Below, piece after piece: positions 1 through 7,188 of a stretch of DNA of 64,000 bases; the first letter of the stretch is position 1, and the number at the start of each line of letters is the position of its first letter. Below the pieces are notes generated by a model. The model ran no database searches, was not told the DNA's origin, and saw only the letters and a list, made by a program, of their open reading frames with translations. Origin of the DNA: Nakamurella aerolata. Its GTDB lineage: Bacteria; Actinomycetota; Actinomycetes; Mycobacteriales; Nakamurellaceae. Made by a program: the position numbers and the translations under genes. Location: positions 62,001-126,000 of the forward strand of contig NZ_JABEND010000008.1 of NCBI RefSeq assembly GCF_013002705.1, read 5' to 3'.

Positions 1-857
1 TTGGCGCCGGCCAGCGCGTAGATCAGGTCGAACATCTTCATCGACATGTGGCCGATGATGATCAGCGCACTCAGCGCGACCGGCGACAGCTGCGGGAACA
101 GGATGTAACGGTAGATCCGGAACTCGCTGGCGCCGTCCATCCTGGCGGCCTCGCGCTGGTCCTCGGAGATGCCGCGGAAGCCGGCAAGGAACAGCGCCAT
201 GATGTAGCCGGACAGCTGCCAGATGGCCGGCATCGCCATCGCCACCATGTTGAACTTCGAGTTGCTGGAGAACCATTCGTTCTGCAGGCCGGACAGTCCG
301 ATGTTCTGAAAAAGTTGGTTGAGGCCAACGGCATTCGGGCCCATCGCCGGACTCAGCAACCACTTCCACGCCACTGCGGCGGCGATGAACGACACCGCCA
401 TCGGGAACAGGTAGATGCCGCGGAACAAGCCCTCACCCTTCGGCGCCTTCTCCAGCAGCACCGCCCAGATGATGCCGAACAGCATGGTGCCGACCAGGAA
501 TGCCACCGTCAGCACCAGCAGGTTCCACCAGGCGTGGGTGTAGTTCGAGTCGTTCAGCAGCCGCTCGTAGTTGTCGAAACCTATGTAACGGACCTTGAGC
601 AACCGGCTGTTGGAGTTGCGGTTGGTGAAGCTGGTCAGCAGGTTCCGGACGATCAGGTAGTAGATGAAGACGCCCATCAGGATGATCGACGGCAGCACCA
701 GCAGAAAGCCTGGCACCCAGGTCGGCATCCCGCGCCGTGGCTCGGGTTTCGCGGAAGCGGCGCCCGCGCCGGACGTCCGGCCCGACGACGGTGGTGGTGC
801 CGATGGTGTCGGTTCGGACGGCGTCGGCTGAGTCGACGGCGCTGCGGTATCGGGCAT
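1..857 (-). CDS. Sugar ABC transporter permease, MalF/UgpA type (runs off window start)
   Basis: One of two expected membrane subunits of a carbohydrate ABC importer. The frame starts at an ATG at 857 behind GGAG (8 nt spacing) and leaves the window before its stop. A 40-residue Pro/Ser/Thr-rich cytosolic head precedes the first membrane segment (about residues 45-68), which is followed by further hydrophobic segments. The loop that docks on the ATPase is visible as EAARMDGASEFRIYRY at about residues 236-251, the classic EAA motif of family-1 sugar permeases. It lies 232 nt downstream of the binding lipoprotein on the same strand, so the two form one transport operon; a second permease probably follows outside the window. 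Substrate is not deducible. Confidence 0.9.
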   Translation of the reverse strand, partial: MPDTAAPSTQPTPSEPTPSAPPPSSGRTSGAGAASAKPEPRRGMPTWVPGFLLVLPSIILMGVFIYYLIVRNLLTSFTNRNSNSRLLKVRYIGFDNYERLLNDSNYTHAWWNLLVLTVAFLVGTMLFGIIWAVLLEKAPKGEGLFRGIYLFPMAVSFIAAAVAWKWLLSPAMGPNAVGLNQLFQNIGLSGLQNEWFSSNSKFNMVAMAMPAIWQLSGYIMALFLAGFRGISEDQREAARMDGASEFRIYRYILFPQLSPVALSALIIIGHMSMKMFDLIYALAGA

Positions 858-987
858 GCTGTTCTCCACAGGGCTAGGCGATCACAGGTAGTTCATCAGA
901 CCGGGCGGCCGGTGGCGACCGCTACTGCTGCTGGCTGGGTGTCGGCTGAATGCCGGTGCCGGTGACGACGACGGCCGTCATGCCAAC

Positions 988-1019
988 GGGGCCGGCCCCA
1001 CGCACGTCCGGTGCGGACG
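988..1019 (-). terminator. Stem-loop pair between binding protein and permease (possible attenuator)
   Basis: The 232-nt gap after the binding-protein stop holds a perfect 12-bp palindrome GGGGCCGGCCCC (988-999) and a hairpin with arms CGTCCG (1005-1010) and CGGACG (1014-1019). Neither has a T-tract. Such intercistronic hairpins after a binding-protein gene commonly stabilise or attenuate the transcript so that more binding protein than permease is made; that role is inferred. Confidence 0.35.
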
Positions 1020-1089
1020 CCCGCGGGACCAGCCCCGTCGCTGTCTTGCCGTCGACCGCGCGACGATCAGCCGCGCGCAATCGGGTGGG

Positions 1090-2628
1090 TCAGCCGCCCA
1101 GCGCGTCGGACGCGGCGTTCACCAGATCGCTCTGGAAGGCGCCGGTGTCCCTGGTCGACATGAACTTGCTGGTGGCCTGCTGGATGGCGGTCAGCCACGC
1201 CACCGGCACCGCGGCACCGTGGGCGATCGACGAAACGATCTTGTCTTTCTTGAACTCGCCCATGGCCCACTGCTGGTACGGCGGGAAGATGTCGGCGCTG
1301 ATGTCGGTGCGCGCCGGGATCGAACCCTTGGCCAGGTTGAACGCGGTCTGGCCTTCCTTGGAACCGATGGTGTTCAGCCAATCCTTGGTGCCGCCGGGGT
1401 TCGGGGCGCCCTTGGGCAGGGTGAACGAGTCGGCGAGGAAGTCGTAGACACCCTCCTGGCCTGGAACGGCCCAGTAGGAGTAGTCGACGCCGTCCTTCTT
1501 GCCCTTGCTGGTGAACTCAGCGACGGCCCAGTCACCCATCACGTTGTAGCCGGCCTTGCCCTCGATCACCATGTCGGTGGCCGGCGGCCAGTCGTCACCG
1601 TCGGCCGCTTTGTTGGCGTAGGTGAGCAGCTTGGCGTAGTCGTCGATGGCGGTCTTGACCTTCGGGTCGTCCCACTTGGTGGAGCCGTCGAACAGACCGG
1701 AGTAGGCGTCGGGCCCGAGGTCGGAGATCAGCACCGTCTCGAACAGCTCGACCTGGGTCCAGGTGCCACCGATCGACAGCGGGGTGGCGATGCCGGAGGC
1801 CTTGACCTTGTCGAGGTCGGCGATCCAGCTCTTGATGTCGGTCGGGGCCTTCTTCGGGTCGATGCCGGCCTTGGTCAGCACATCGTTGTTGACCCACACC
1901 ACGTTGGCGCGGTGGATGTTCGACGGCACCGAGTAGATCTTGCCGTCGACGGTGAGCCGGTCCAGCAGGTCCTTCGGGAAAACCTTCTCGCCGCCGAGAC
2001 CGTCGATGACGTCGTTGACCGGCTCGATCTGGCCGGCGTTGATGTAGTCGGTGAGCTCGGCGCCGGCGTGGCCCTGGAAGGTGTCCGGCGGGTTGCCGGC
2101 CTGCAGGTCGGAGGCCAGCTTGGCCTTGGCGTTGGACCCGGCACCGCCGGCCACCGCCAGGTTCTGGAACTTGTCGTTCGGGTACATCTCGCCGAACAGC
2201 CGGGTCAGCTGGTCGAGGCCGAGCTTCTCGGAACCGTCCGCCCACCAGGTGAAGACGCCGACCGTGCCGCCGGCACCGCCGTTGCCCTGCTTGGTGCCCT
2301 TGACGTCCGACGGGTTCATCGGGGTGCCGCCGGCGCCACCTGCTGCCGAGCTGTCGGCACCCGAGCTCATCGCGCCGCCGCCTCCGGCAGCCGAACTGCC
2401 GGCATCGGAGCTGGCACCGCCACCGGCGGCGCTGCTGTCGGCACCCCCGGAAGCGGAGGCATCACCGGAACTGCCGGCACCGCCGGTGGAACCGGAGTCG
2501 GTGCTGGTCGCGGTGGTGTCGCCGGTCGTACCGGCGCCGGCGCTGGCATCGTTGTTGTCGCTGGATCCGCAGGCGGCCAGCACCAGGCTCGCGGCCGCGA
2601 GGCCGGCGATCCAAGGAGTTCGGCGCAT
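1090..2628 (-). CDS. Sugar ABC transporter substrate-binding lipoprotein
   Basis: Extracytoplasmic solute-binding protein (family 1, MalE/UgpB-like) that feeds the permease encoded downstream. I take the ATG at 2628 (512 aa) rather than an in-frame start 11 codons upstream, because MRRTPWIAGLAAASLVLAAC is a compact lipoprotein signal peptide (lipobox LAAC, Cys20) and GAGAGGA sits upstream. After the Cys comes an unusually long Gly/Ala/Ser/Thr linker of about 110 residues, then the folded domain beginning near GTVGVFTWWADGSEKLG. That domain carries the aromatic-rich binding-protein pattern and ends in the typical C-terminal helix region. It heads the operon and is divergent from a ROK regulator at 3074. 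Confidence 0.9.
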   Translation of the reverse strand: MRRTPWIAGLAAASLVLAACGSSDNNDASAGAGTTGDTTATSTDSGSTGGAGSSGDASASGGADSSAAGGGASSDAGSSAAGGGGAMSSGADSSAAGGAGGTPMNPSDVKGTKQGNGGAGGTVGVFTWWADGSEKLGLDQLTRLFGEMYPNDKFQNLAVAGGAGSNAKAKLASDLQAGNPPDTFQGHAGAELTDYINAGQIEPVNDVIDGLGGEKVFPKDLLDRLTVDGKIYSVPSNIHRANVVWVNNDVLTKAGIDPKKAPTDIKSWIADLDKVKASGIATPLSIGGTWTQVELFETVLISDLGPDAYSGLFDGSTKWDDPKVKTAIDDYAKLLTYANKAADGDDWPPATDMVIEGKAGYNVMGDWAVAEFTSKGKKDGVDYSYWAVPGQEGVYDFLADSFTLPKGAPNPGGTKDWLNTIGSKEGQTAFNLAKGSIPARTDISADIFPPYQQWAMGEFKKDKIVSSIAHGAAVPVAWLTAIQQATSKFMSTRDTGAFQSDLVNAASDALGG

Positions 2629-2784
2629 CGAGAGTCCTCTCACATAGCTCTTCGGGGGCACGGGAGATCGTGCACGGCCACGGTCACCGGATGGGAGCGG
2701 CTGTGCTCACTCGTTCCCAGGCCCGCAGCCCGGGCTCAAGAGAGGTCGGGCACCGCAGCGACGCCGGTTCGGTGGTCGCCAGCG

Positions 2785-2814
2785 ATGCTAAGACTCTTCG
2801 CCCATTTCTGCCAA
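2785..2814 (-). promoter_or_regulatory. Probable promoter of the sugar-binding lipoprotein gene
   Basis: Read on the minus strand: TTGGCA (-35, 2814-2809), 18-nt spacer, TAGCAT (-10, 2790-2785). The spacer contains AGAGTCTT directly next to the -10 box, the same octamer found in the ROK promoter at 3033-3040, so the ROK protein may bind both. Confidence 0.5.
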
Positions 2815-3032
2815 GCGTTGTTCGGAGGTTTATCGGATCGTTTTATCGCGGGTTTAATCAGAATCAGGCGCGGGTGGGTCGCTGGATGGCGGCCTCCGGG
2901 CGGAGAACGAGGCCCGCGGTGTTCCGGTGACGCCGGTTAACGTTGTCAGAGTGAACAATCCGTGAGCGTCACGGGGTCTGTCCAGATCGAGCCGCCGCCA
3001 CCGGGACCAATTCAGTCGGATCTGTCACCCGC

Positions 3033-3067
3033 AGAGTCTTGACTTCTGTCCAGACTCTAAGCAATTT
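3033..3067 (+). promoter_or_regulatory. ROK gene promoter with inverted-repeat operator
   Basis: Inverted repeat AGAGTC (3033-3038) / GACTCT (3053-3058) flanks the -35 element TTGACT (3039-3044). The -10 candidate CAATTT (3062-3067), 17 nt further on, ends 6 nt before the GTG start at 3074, so the transcript is likely leaderless. An operator overlapping the promoter suggests autoregulation. Confidence 0.45.
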
Positions 3068-3073
3068 TGAGGC

Positions 3074-4273
3074 GTGACATCGGACCGTCTCGCCGCCACG
3101 CGCTCGGGCCAGGGCGACCTGGCCGGGTCGCGGCTGCGCGCCGCCAGCAGGCGGCTGATTCTCGACCAGCTCGGCGGCGTCGACGCGCTGGCGCAGTCCG
3201 AGCTGGCCCGGCGCACCGGCCTGTCCCGCACCACGGTGGCATCGGTGATCTCCGAGTTGGCCGCCGAGGGCAGGGTGCAGCGGTTGGAGGGCGTGCCCGC
3301 CGGGCGGGGCCGGCCGCCGCAGCTGCTGCAGCTGCGGCCGCAGCAGGGGGTGGCCGCGGCGCTCGACCTCGGTCATTCCCACCTGTCCATCGCGCTGACC
3401 GACCTGTCCGGCACCATCCTCGCCGAGCGCAGGGCGGCGCTGAATGTCGGTGCGTCCGCGACGGTGGCGATCGATTTCGCCACCGACATGCTCACCGCGC
3501 TGCTGGACGAGCTGCCGACCCGGCAGCGGCCGGATGACTTGCGCAGCATCGTCATCGGGGTGCCAGGGCCGATCGACGGGCACACCGGTGCGCTGCGCTC
3601 CGGCACCATCCTGCCCGGCTGGGTCGGCATGCAACCGGCCGACGAGTTCGCCGCACGGCTCGGGCGACCGGTGGTGCTGGACAACGACGCGAACCTCGGC
3701 GCCATCGGCGAGCTGCGCTACGGCCGGGCCCGCGGGATCCGAAATCTGTTGTACGTCAAGGTGTCCACCGGCATCGGTGCCGGGATGGTGTTGGAGGGCA
3801 AGCTGTATCGCGGCACCCGCGGCACCGCGGGCGAGATCGGTCACGTTCAGGTCTCCGAGGACGGAGCGCTGTGCCGGTGCGGCAGCCGCGGCTGCCTCGA
3901 GACGCAAGCGTCGGCGGAGGCGGCGCTCGGGGTGCTGTCGGCGGCGCACGGTCGCGCCGTCACCATGGACGAGGCGCTGGAGATCGTCCGGGCGGGTGAC
4001 CCGGGTGCGGTGCGGTTGTTCACCGACATGGGAACGGCGATCGGCCGGGTGGTGGCGGCGGTGTCGGCCAACCTCGACCCGGAGCTGGTGGTGGTCGGCG
4101 GGCCACTGGTGGACGACCCGGGGCCACTGCTCGACGGCTTCACCGCAGCGGTGCACCGCTACACCCAGCCCTACGTCTCGTCCAACCTCAAGGTGGCCGG
4201 CGGGGTGCTGGGCGAACGGGCCGGTCTGCTCGGTGCGATCGCGATGGCGGTGCAGGCGGCCAGCGCCGACTGA
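3074..4273 (+). CDS. ROK-family transcriptional regulator (NagC/XylR/Mlc type)
   Basis: Sugar-responsive repressor of 399 aa. Residues 25-85 form a winged helix-turn-helix (recognition region around SELARRTGLSRTTVASVI). Residues 92-395 are the ROK sugar-kinase-like fold, with DNDAN at 203-207 and the zinc site GEIGH (His257) plus C-x-C-x4-C (Cys267, 269, 274). GTG start chosen because the -10 box lies only 6 nt upstream and no Shine-Dalgarno is present. Divergent from the sugar ABC operon, which it most likely controls in response to the imported sugar or its phosphate. Retention of the kinase-like residues means a sugar kinase with a fused DNA-binding head cannot be excluded, but the intact HTH favours a regulator. 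Confidence 0.92.
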   Translation: MTSDRLAATRSGQGDLAGSRLRAASRRLILDQLGGVDALAQSELARRTGLSRTTVASVISELAAEGRVQRLEGVPAGRGRPPQLLQLRPQQGVAAALDLGHSHLSIALTDLSGTILAERRAALNVGASATVAIDFATDMLTALLDELPTRQRPDDLRSIVIGVPGPIDGHTGALRSGTILPGWVGMQPADEFAARLGRPVVLDNDANLGAIGELRYGRARGIRNLLYVKVSTGIGAGMVLEGKLYRGTRGTAGEIGHVQVSEDGALCRCGSRGCLETQASAEAALGVLSAAHGRAVTMDEALEIVRAGDPGAVRLFTDMGTAIGRVVAAVSANLDPELVVVGGPLVDDPGPLLDGFTAAVHRYTQPYVSSNLKVAGGVLGERAGLLGAIAMAVQAASAD

Positions 4274-4323
4274 GGGCATCCCGGATCCGGCATCGCGTTG
4301 CCGCGCGGGCGGTTTCGGGGCCC

Positions 4324-4390
4324 CGCGCGGTTCGGGAGACCGCGCGGTTCGAGAGACCGAGCGGTTCGGGAGACCGCGCGGTGTCGGGAC
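4324..4390. repeat. 17-bp tandem repeat, about 3.9 copies, between convergent genes
   Basis: Units of CGCGCGGTTCGGGAGAC at 4324-4340, 4341-4357 and 4358-4374 (1-2 changes between copies) and a decayed copy from 4375. It is followed by a second simple repeat of the word GAGCTGTCGGGAC to about 4450. The repeats fill the whole gap between the ends of the ROK gene and deoC; no ordinary terminator hairpin was seen. Confidence 0.8.
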
Positions 4391-4449
4391 GACGTGTCCG
4401 CATGAGCTGTCGGGACGAGCTCTCGGGGGCGAGCTGTCGGGACCAGCTG

Positions 4450-5253
4450 TCAGTACGAGTACAGCGAGCCGCGGGCGGTGGCGTCCCCGCCGACGATGGC
4501 GACCCCGGACGAGGTGCCGATCAGGTCGGCACCCGCCGCCAGCAGCGCCCGCACCTGCTCGATGGTCTTGATGCCGCCGGAGGCCTTGACCCCGATGGAC
4601 GGTGGCACGCTGCGCCGCAGAAAGCTGATGCTGGCCGGATCGGCGATTCCCACCGCTCCGCGGGACGCGTTCTTCACGAAGGCCACCCCGGCATCGACCG
4701 CCGCCTGCACCACCCGCACCCGTTGATCCTGGTTGAGCAGCGGCAGCTCCAGCATCACCTTGACGCCGATCGGTGCTGCGGCCTGCACCAGGGCCCGCAG
4801 GTCTTCCACAAAGCGATCGATGCGGTGCGACAGCAGCAGGGCGATGTTGACCGTCGCGTCCAACTCGTCAACCCCGGCGTCCACCAACGCTTTCGCCTCG
4901 GCGACCCGGCCGGCGGTGGTCATCATCCCGTACGGAAAATCGATGATCGAGCCCACCCTGATGTGGGTGCCGGACAACTCGGTGCGGGCCGCCTGCACCC
5001 AGGTGGGCGGGACGATGGCGGCGTCGAATCCGTACTTGACGGTTTCCCTGACGTGCTCGCGCACCTCGTTCTCGGTGATGGCCTGGCCGATCAGGGTGTG
5101 CTGAATGCGCCCGGCGATCTGCGCCGGCGTCAGCTCGGCGATCGCAGCGTCCGCGCGGTCGGCGTCCGGTGCGCCGGGGTCGACTGCTGCGGTGGCGACG
5201 CCGGTGTTGTCGGTTGGCGCCGGCTCGGTGGCCGCTCGGGTGCGATCGGTCAT
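4450..5253 (-). CDS. deoC: Deoxyribose-phosphate aldolase
   Basis: Class I aldolase cleaving 2-deoxy-D-ribose 5-phosphate to glyceraldehyde 3-phosphate and acetaldehyde in deoxynucleoside catabolism (EC 4.1.2.4). 267 aa; ATG at 5253 is preceded by AAGGAG. A 40-residue Ala/Asp-rich extension precedes the TIM barrel. Asp132 (ELDATVNI) corresponds to the conserved barrel Asp, and Lys223 sits in GVKASGGIKT. The Schiff-base Lys is Lys194, but its surroundings read FVKNASRG instead of the usual VKTSTGF, an atypical active-site strand. Divergent from pdxY. A related aldolase with shifted substrate preference is possible. Confidence 0.88.
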   Translation of the reverse strand: MTDRTRAATEPAPTDNTGVATAAVDPGAPDADRADAAIAELTPAQIAGRIQHTLIGQAITENEVREHVRETVKYGFDAAIVPPTWVQAARTELSGTHIRVGSIIDFPYGMMTTAGRVAEAKALVDAGVDELDATVNIALLLSHRIDRFVEDLRALVQAAAPIGVKVMLELPLLNQDQRVRVVQAAVDAGVAFVKNASRGAVGIADPASISFLRRSVPPSIGVKASGGIKTIEQVRALLAAGADLIGTSSGVAIVGGDATARGSLYSY

Positions 5254-5391
5254 GACGCTCCTTCGCTTGCTGGCTCGTTCTGCTGCCGGTGTGCGTCGCG
5301 GTCGTGGTGAGGTGGTGTGCACGGGTGGCAGCCGGGCGATCCGTGGCCCCAGCATGGCACGGCTTGACCCGGGCCGCGGCCCGACTGCTTC

Positions 5392-5397
5392 TACCCT
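5392..5397 (+). promoter_or_regulatory. -10 box of pdxY, leaderless arrangement
   Basis: TACCCT ends 6 nt before the pdxY ATG at 5404 and no Shine-Dalgarno precedes that ATG. No convincing -35 hexamer at 16-18 nt was found. Confidence 0.4.
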
Positions 5398-5403
5398 TGT
5401 CCG

Positions 5404-6300
5404 ATGCGCATCTTGTCCATCCAGTCGTCGGTGGCCTACGGACATGTCGGCAACAGCGCCGCCGCCTTCCCGCTGCAGCGACTGGGACATGAGGTGTGGC
5501 CGGTGCTGACGGTGCACTTCTCCAACCACACCGGGTACGGCCAGTGGCAGGGGCCGGTACTCGACCCTGCGGACGTGCGCGCGGTGCTCGCCGGCATCGA
5601 AGATCTCGGTGTGCTCGGCACCGCCGACGCCGTGCTCACCGGCTACCAGGGCTCGCCCGGCGTCGCCGCCATCGTGCTCGACACGGTGGCGAAGGTGCGC
5701 CAGTTGAATCCGCGGGCGGTGTACTGCTGTGATCCGGTGCTCGGCGACATCGGGACCGGCTTCTTCGTGCTGCCCGGCCTGCCCGCGCTGATGCGCGACG
5801 AGGTGCTGCCGCAGGCAGACATGGTGACCCCCAACGTTTTTGAGCTTGCCTATCTGGCGTCCGACGCGGTGGCGCCCGAGGGCGGGCAGCCGCCGCTCGA
5901 CCAGTTCGCCGACGTGTCGTCCCTGGAGGCGGTGCAGGCGGCGGTGGAACGCGTCCGCGCCCGCGGGCCGCGCACCGTGCTGGTCACCAGCGTGGAGCAC
6001 AGCAACATCGACGGCATCGCGCCCGACCACATCGGGATGCTCGGGGTGGACGACACCGGCAGTTATCTGGTCACCACCCCGCGGCTGGACGCCGACGTCA
6101 ACGGGCTCGGTGATGTGACCGCCGCGCTGCTGCTGGCGCACCTGTCCGCCGGGTTGCCGGCCGCGATGGAGAAGGTGGCCGGCTCGGTGTTCGCCATTCT
6201 GAAAGCGACCGTCGACGCCGGCTCCCGCGAAATCCAACTCATCACGGCCCAGGACGAAATCGCCCAGCCCACCATGCATTTCCGGGTCGAGCGGCTGTGA
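5404..6300 (+). CDS. pdxY: Pyridoxal kinase
   Basis: Phosphorylates pyridoxal (and related B6 vitamers) with ATP in the PLP salvage pathway; cytosolic ribokinase-fold enzyme. 298 aa, the usual family length. It opens with the diagnostic ILSIQSSVAYGHVGNSAA strand/loop of PdxY/PdxK, has HFSNHTGYGQW (substrate lid), CDPVLGD at about 110, TPNVFELAYL, and ends with the anion-hole motif NGLGDVTAALL, whose Asp is the catalytic base. The next gene overlaps its stop by 4 nt (GTGA), so plsC is translationally coupled. Confidence 0.93.
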   Translation: MRILSIQSSVAYGHVGNSAAAFPLQRLGHEVWPVLTVHFSNHTGYGQWQGPVLDPADVRAVLAGIEDLGVLGTADAVLTGYQGSPGVAAIVLDTVAKVRQLNPRAVYCCDPVLGDIGTGFFVLPGLPALMRDEVLPQADMVTPNVFELAYLASDAVAPEGGQPPLDQFADVSSLEAVQAAVERVRARGPRTVLVTSVEHSNIDGIAPDHIGMLGVDDTGSYLVTTPRLDADVNGLGDVTAALLLAHLSAGLPAAMEKVAGSVFAILKATVDAGSREIQLITAQDEIAQPTMHFRVERL

Positions 6301-6974
6301 AGATCGGGCCCTGGTGGCGTCGGGCGTGGTACCGGTGCCGACTCGGCGCCGGCTTCGCGGTGTTCTGGGTGCTCGGCCGGATCCCGCACCGGGTCAGCTT
6401 CGAGCTGTCGCCGAGCATTCCGCGCACCGGGCCGGCGCTGGTGGTGGTGAACCACCAGGCCGTCACCGAGACCCTCGCCGTCGCCCGATTCGTGGTGGCG
6501 CACCGGCGTTTTCCGCACTTTCTGATCACCGCGGGGGTGTTCAGGGTGCCGTTGGTGGGCGCGGTCGCCCGTGCGATGGGACAGATCCCGGTGGCCCGCG
6601 GCACCACCTCGGCGCGCGCCGCAGTGCAGGCCGCCGCCGACCAACTGCGGGCCGGGCACCTTGTGGTGATCTACCCGGAGGGCCGGATCACCCGCGAGCC
6701 GGACCAGCGTCCCGGCCCGGGCAAGGCAGGCGCTGCGCTGCTGGCCGCCGAGTTCCCTGACGTGCCGGTGATTCCGGTGGGTCAGTGGGGCGCTCGACCG
6801 GGGTGGCGGGCGGCGCTGACCCGCAGCCGGGTGCGGCTGTGCGCCGGCCCGCCGGTCGAACTGGCTCCTGCCGGGGCAACGGCGGCCAGTACCGCGGACA
6901 ACACGGCTGCCGTCATGGCGGCCATCACCGCCGAGGTGGAGCGGGCCCGCGGCGCGGCGTTCCGAGCGTCCTGA
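6297..6974 (+). CDS. 1-acyl-sn-glycerol-3-phosphate acyltransferase (PlsC-like)
   Basis: Membrane-associated acyltransferase of the lysophosphatidate acyltransferase superfamily, which transfers an acyl chain to a lysophospholipid. 225 aa. A hydrophobic N-terminus (residues 8-28) precedes the block-1 motif, which reads NHQAVTE, that is His-x4-Glu where the family normally has His-x4-Asp. The glycerol-phosphate binding motif is YPEGRI at about 124-129. The GTG start overlaps the pdxY stop (GTGA). The last codons and stop have been duplicated downstream (repeat at 6951-7040). The exact acceptor is uncertain because the catalytic Asp position is a Glu. Confidence 0.85.
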   Translation: MKIGPWWRRAWYRCRLGAGFAVFWVLGRIPHRVSFELSPSIPRTGPALVVVNHQAVTETLAVARFVVAHRRFPHFLITAGVFRVPLVGAVARAMGQIPVARGTTSARAAVQAAADQLRAGHLVVIYPEGRITREPDQRPGPGKAGAALLAAEFPDVPVIPVGQWGARPGWRAALTRSRVRLCAGPPVELAPAGATAASTADNTAAVMAAITAEVERARGAAFRAS

Positions 6975-7040
6975 CCGCCGGCCGATCCGACCCCGCGGCG
7001 CGGCATTCCGAGCGTCCTGACCGCCGGCCGATCCGACCCC
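6951..7040. repeat. 46-bp tandem duplication covering the end of the acyltransferase gene
   Basis: Copies at 6951-6994 and 6997-7040 are 44 nt long, differ at one base and have a period of 46. The first copy contains the last codons and the TGA of the acyltransferase gene, so the second copy is a recent non-coding duplicate of a gene end. Confidence 0.85.
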
Positions 7041-7044
7041 GTCG

Positions 7045-7107
7045 GCACATCACAGCCGAGCTTTTGCAACACAGCCCAGATCGTCAACGAATCCGGCTGT
7101 GATGTGC
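7045..7107. terminator. Long-armed inverted repeat between convergent genes
   Basis: Perfect 14-bp arms GCACATCACAGCCG (7045-7058) and CGGCTGTGATGTGC (7094-7107) enclose 35 nt. A partial third copy of the arm, AGCTGTGATG, follows at about 7113. It lies between the ends of the acyltransferase (+) and beta-galactosidase (-) genes, so a bidirectional terminator or mRNA-end protector is likely, although no T-run is present. Confidence 0.6.
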
Positions 7108-7188
7108 AAACTCAGCTGTGATGCCGGCCCGCCAGCGCCACCACCGGCCGGACGCCACCCGACCAACACCGACCAGCAGCGCTGGGCC

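Larger units (their letters stand above)
2629..3073. other. 445-nt divergent control region between sugar transporter and ROK regulator
   Basis: No gene is supported here. The region holds a minus-strand promoter for the transporter (2785-2814), a plus-strand promoter for the ROK gene (3039-3067) and repeated AGAGTC words at both. The middle (2820-2870) is locally AT-rich. The transporter transcript would have a leader of about 150 nt, in which no known riboswitch was recognised. Confidence 0.6.

Noticed and set aside
4450-6279. A 609-codon minus-strand frame joining deoC to DNA opposite pdxY
   Set aside because: Only the part after ATG 5253 is DeoC; the rest is antisense to pdxY, and AAGGAG marks the internal start.
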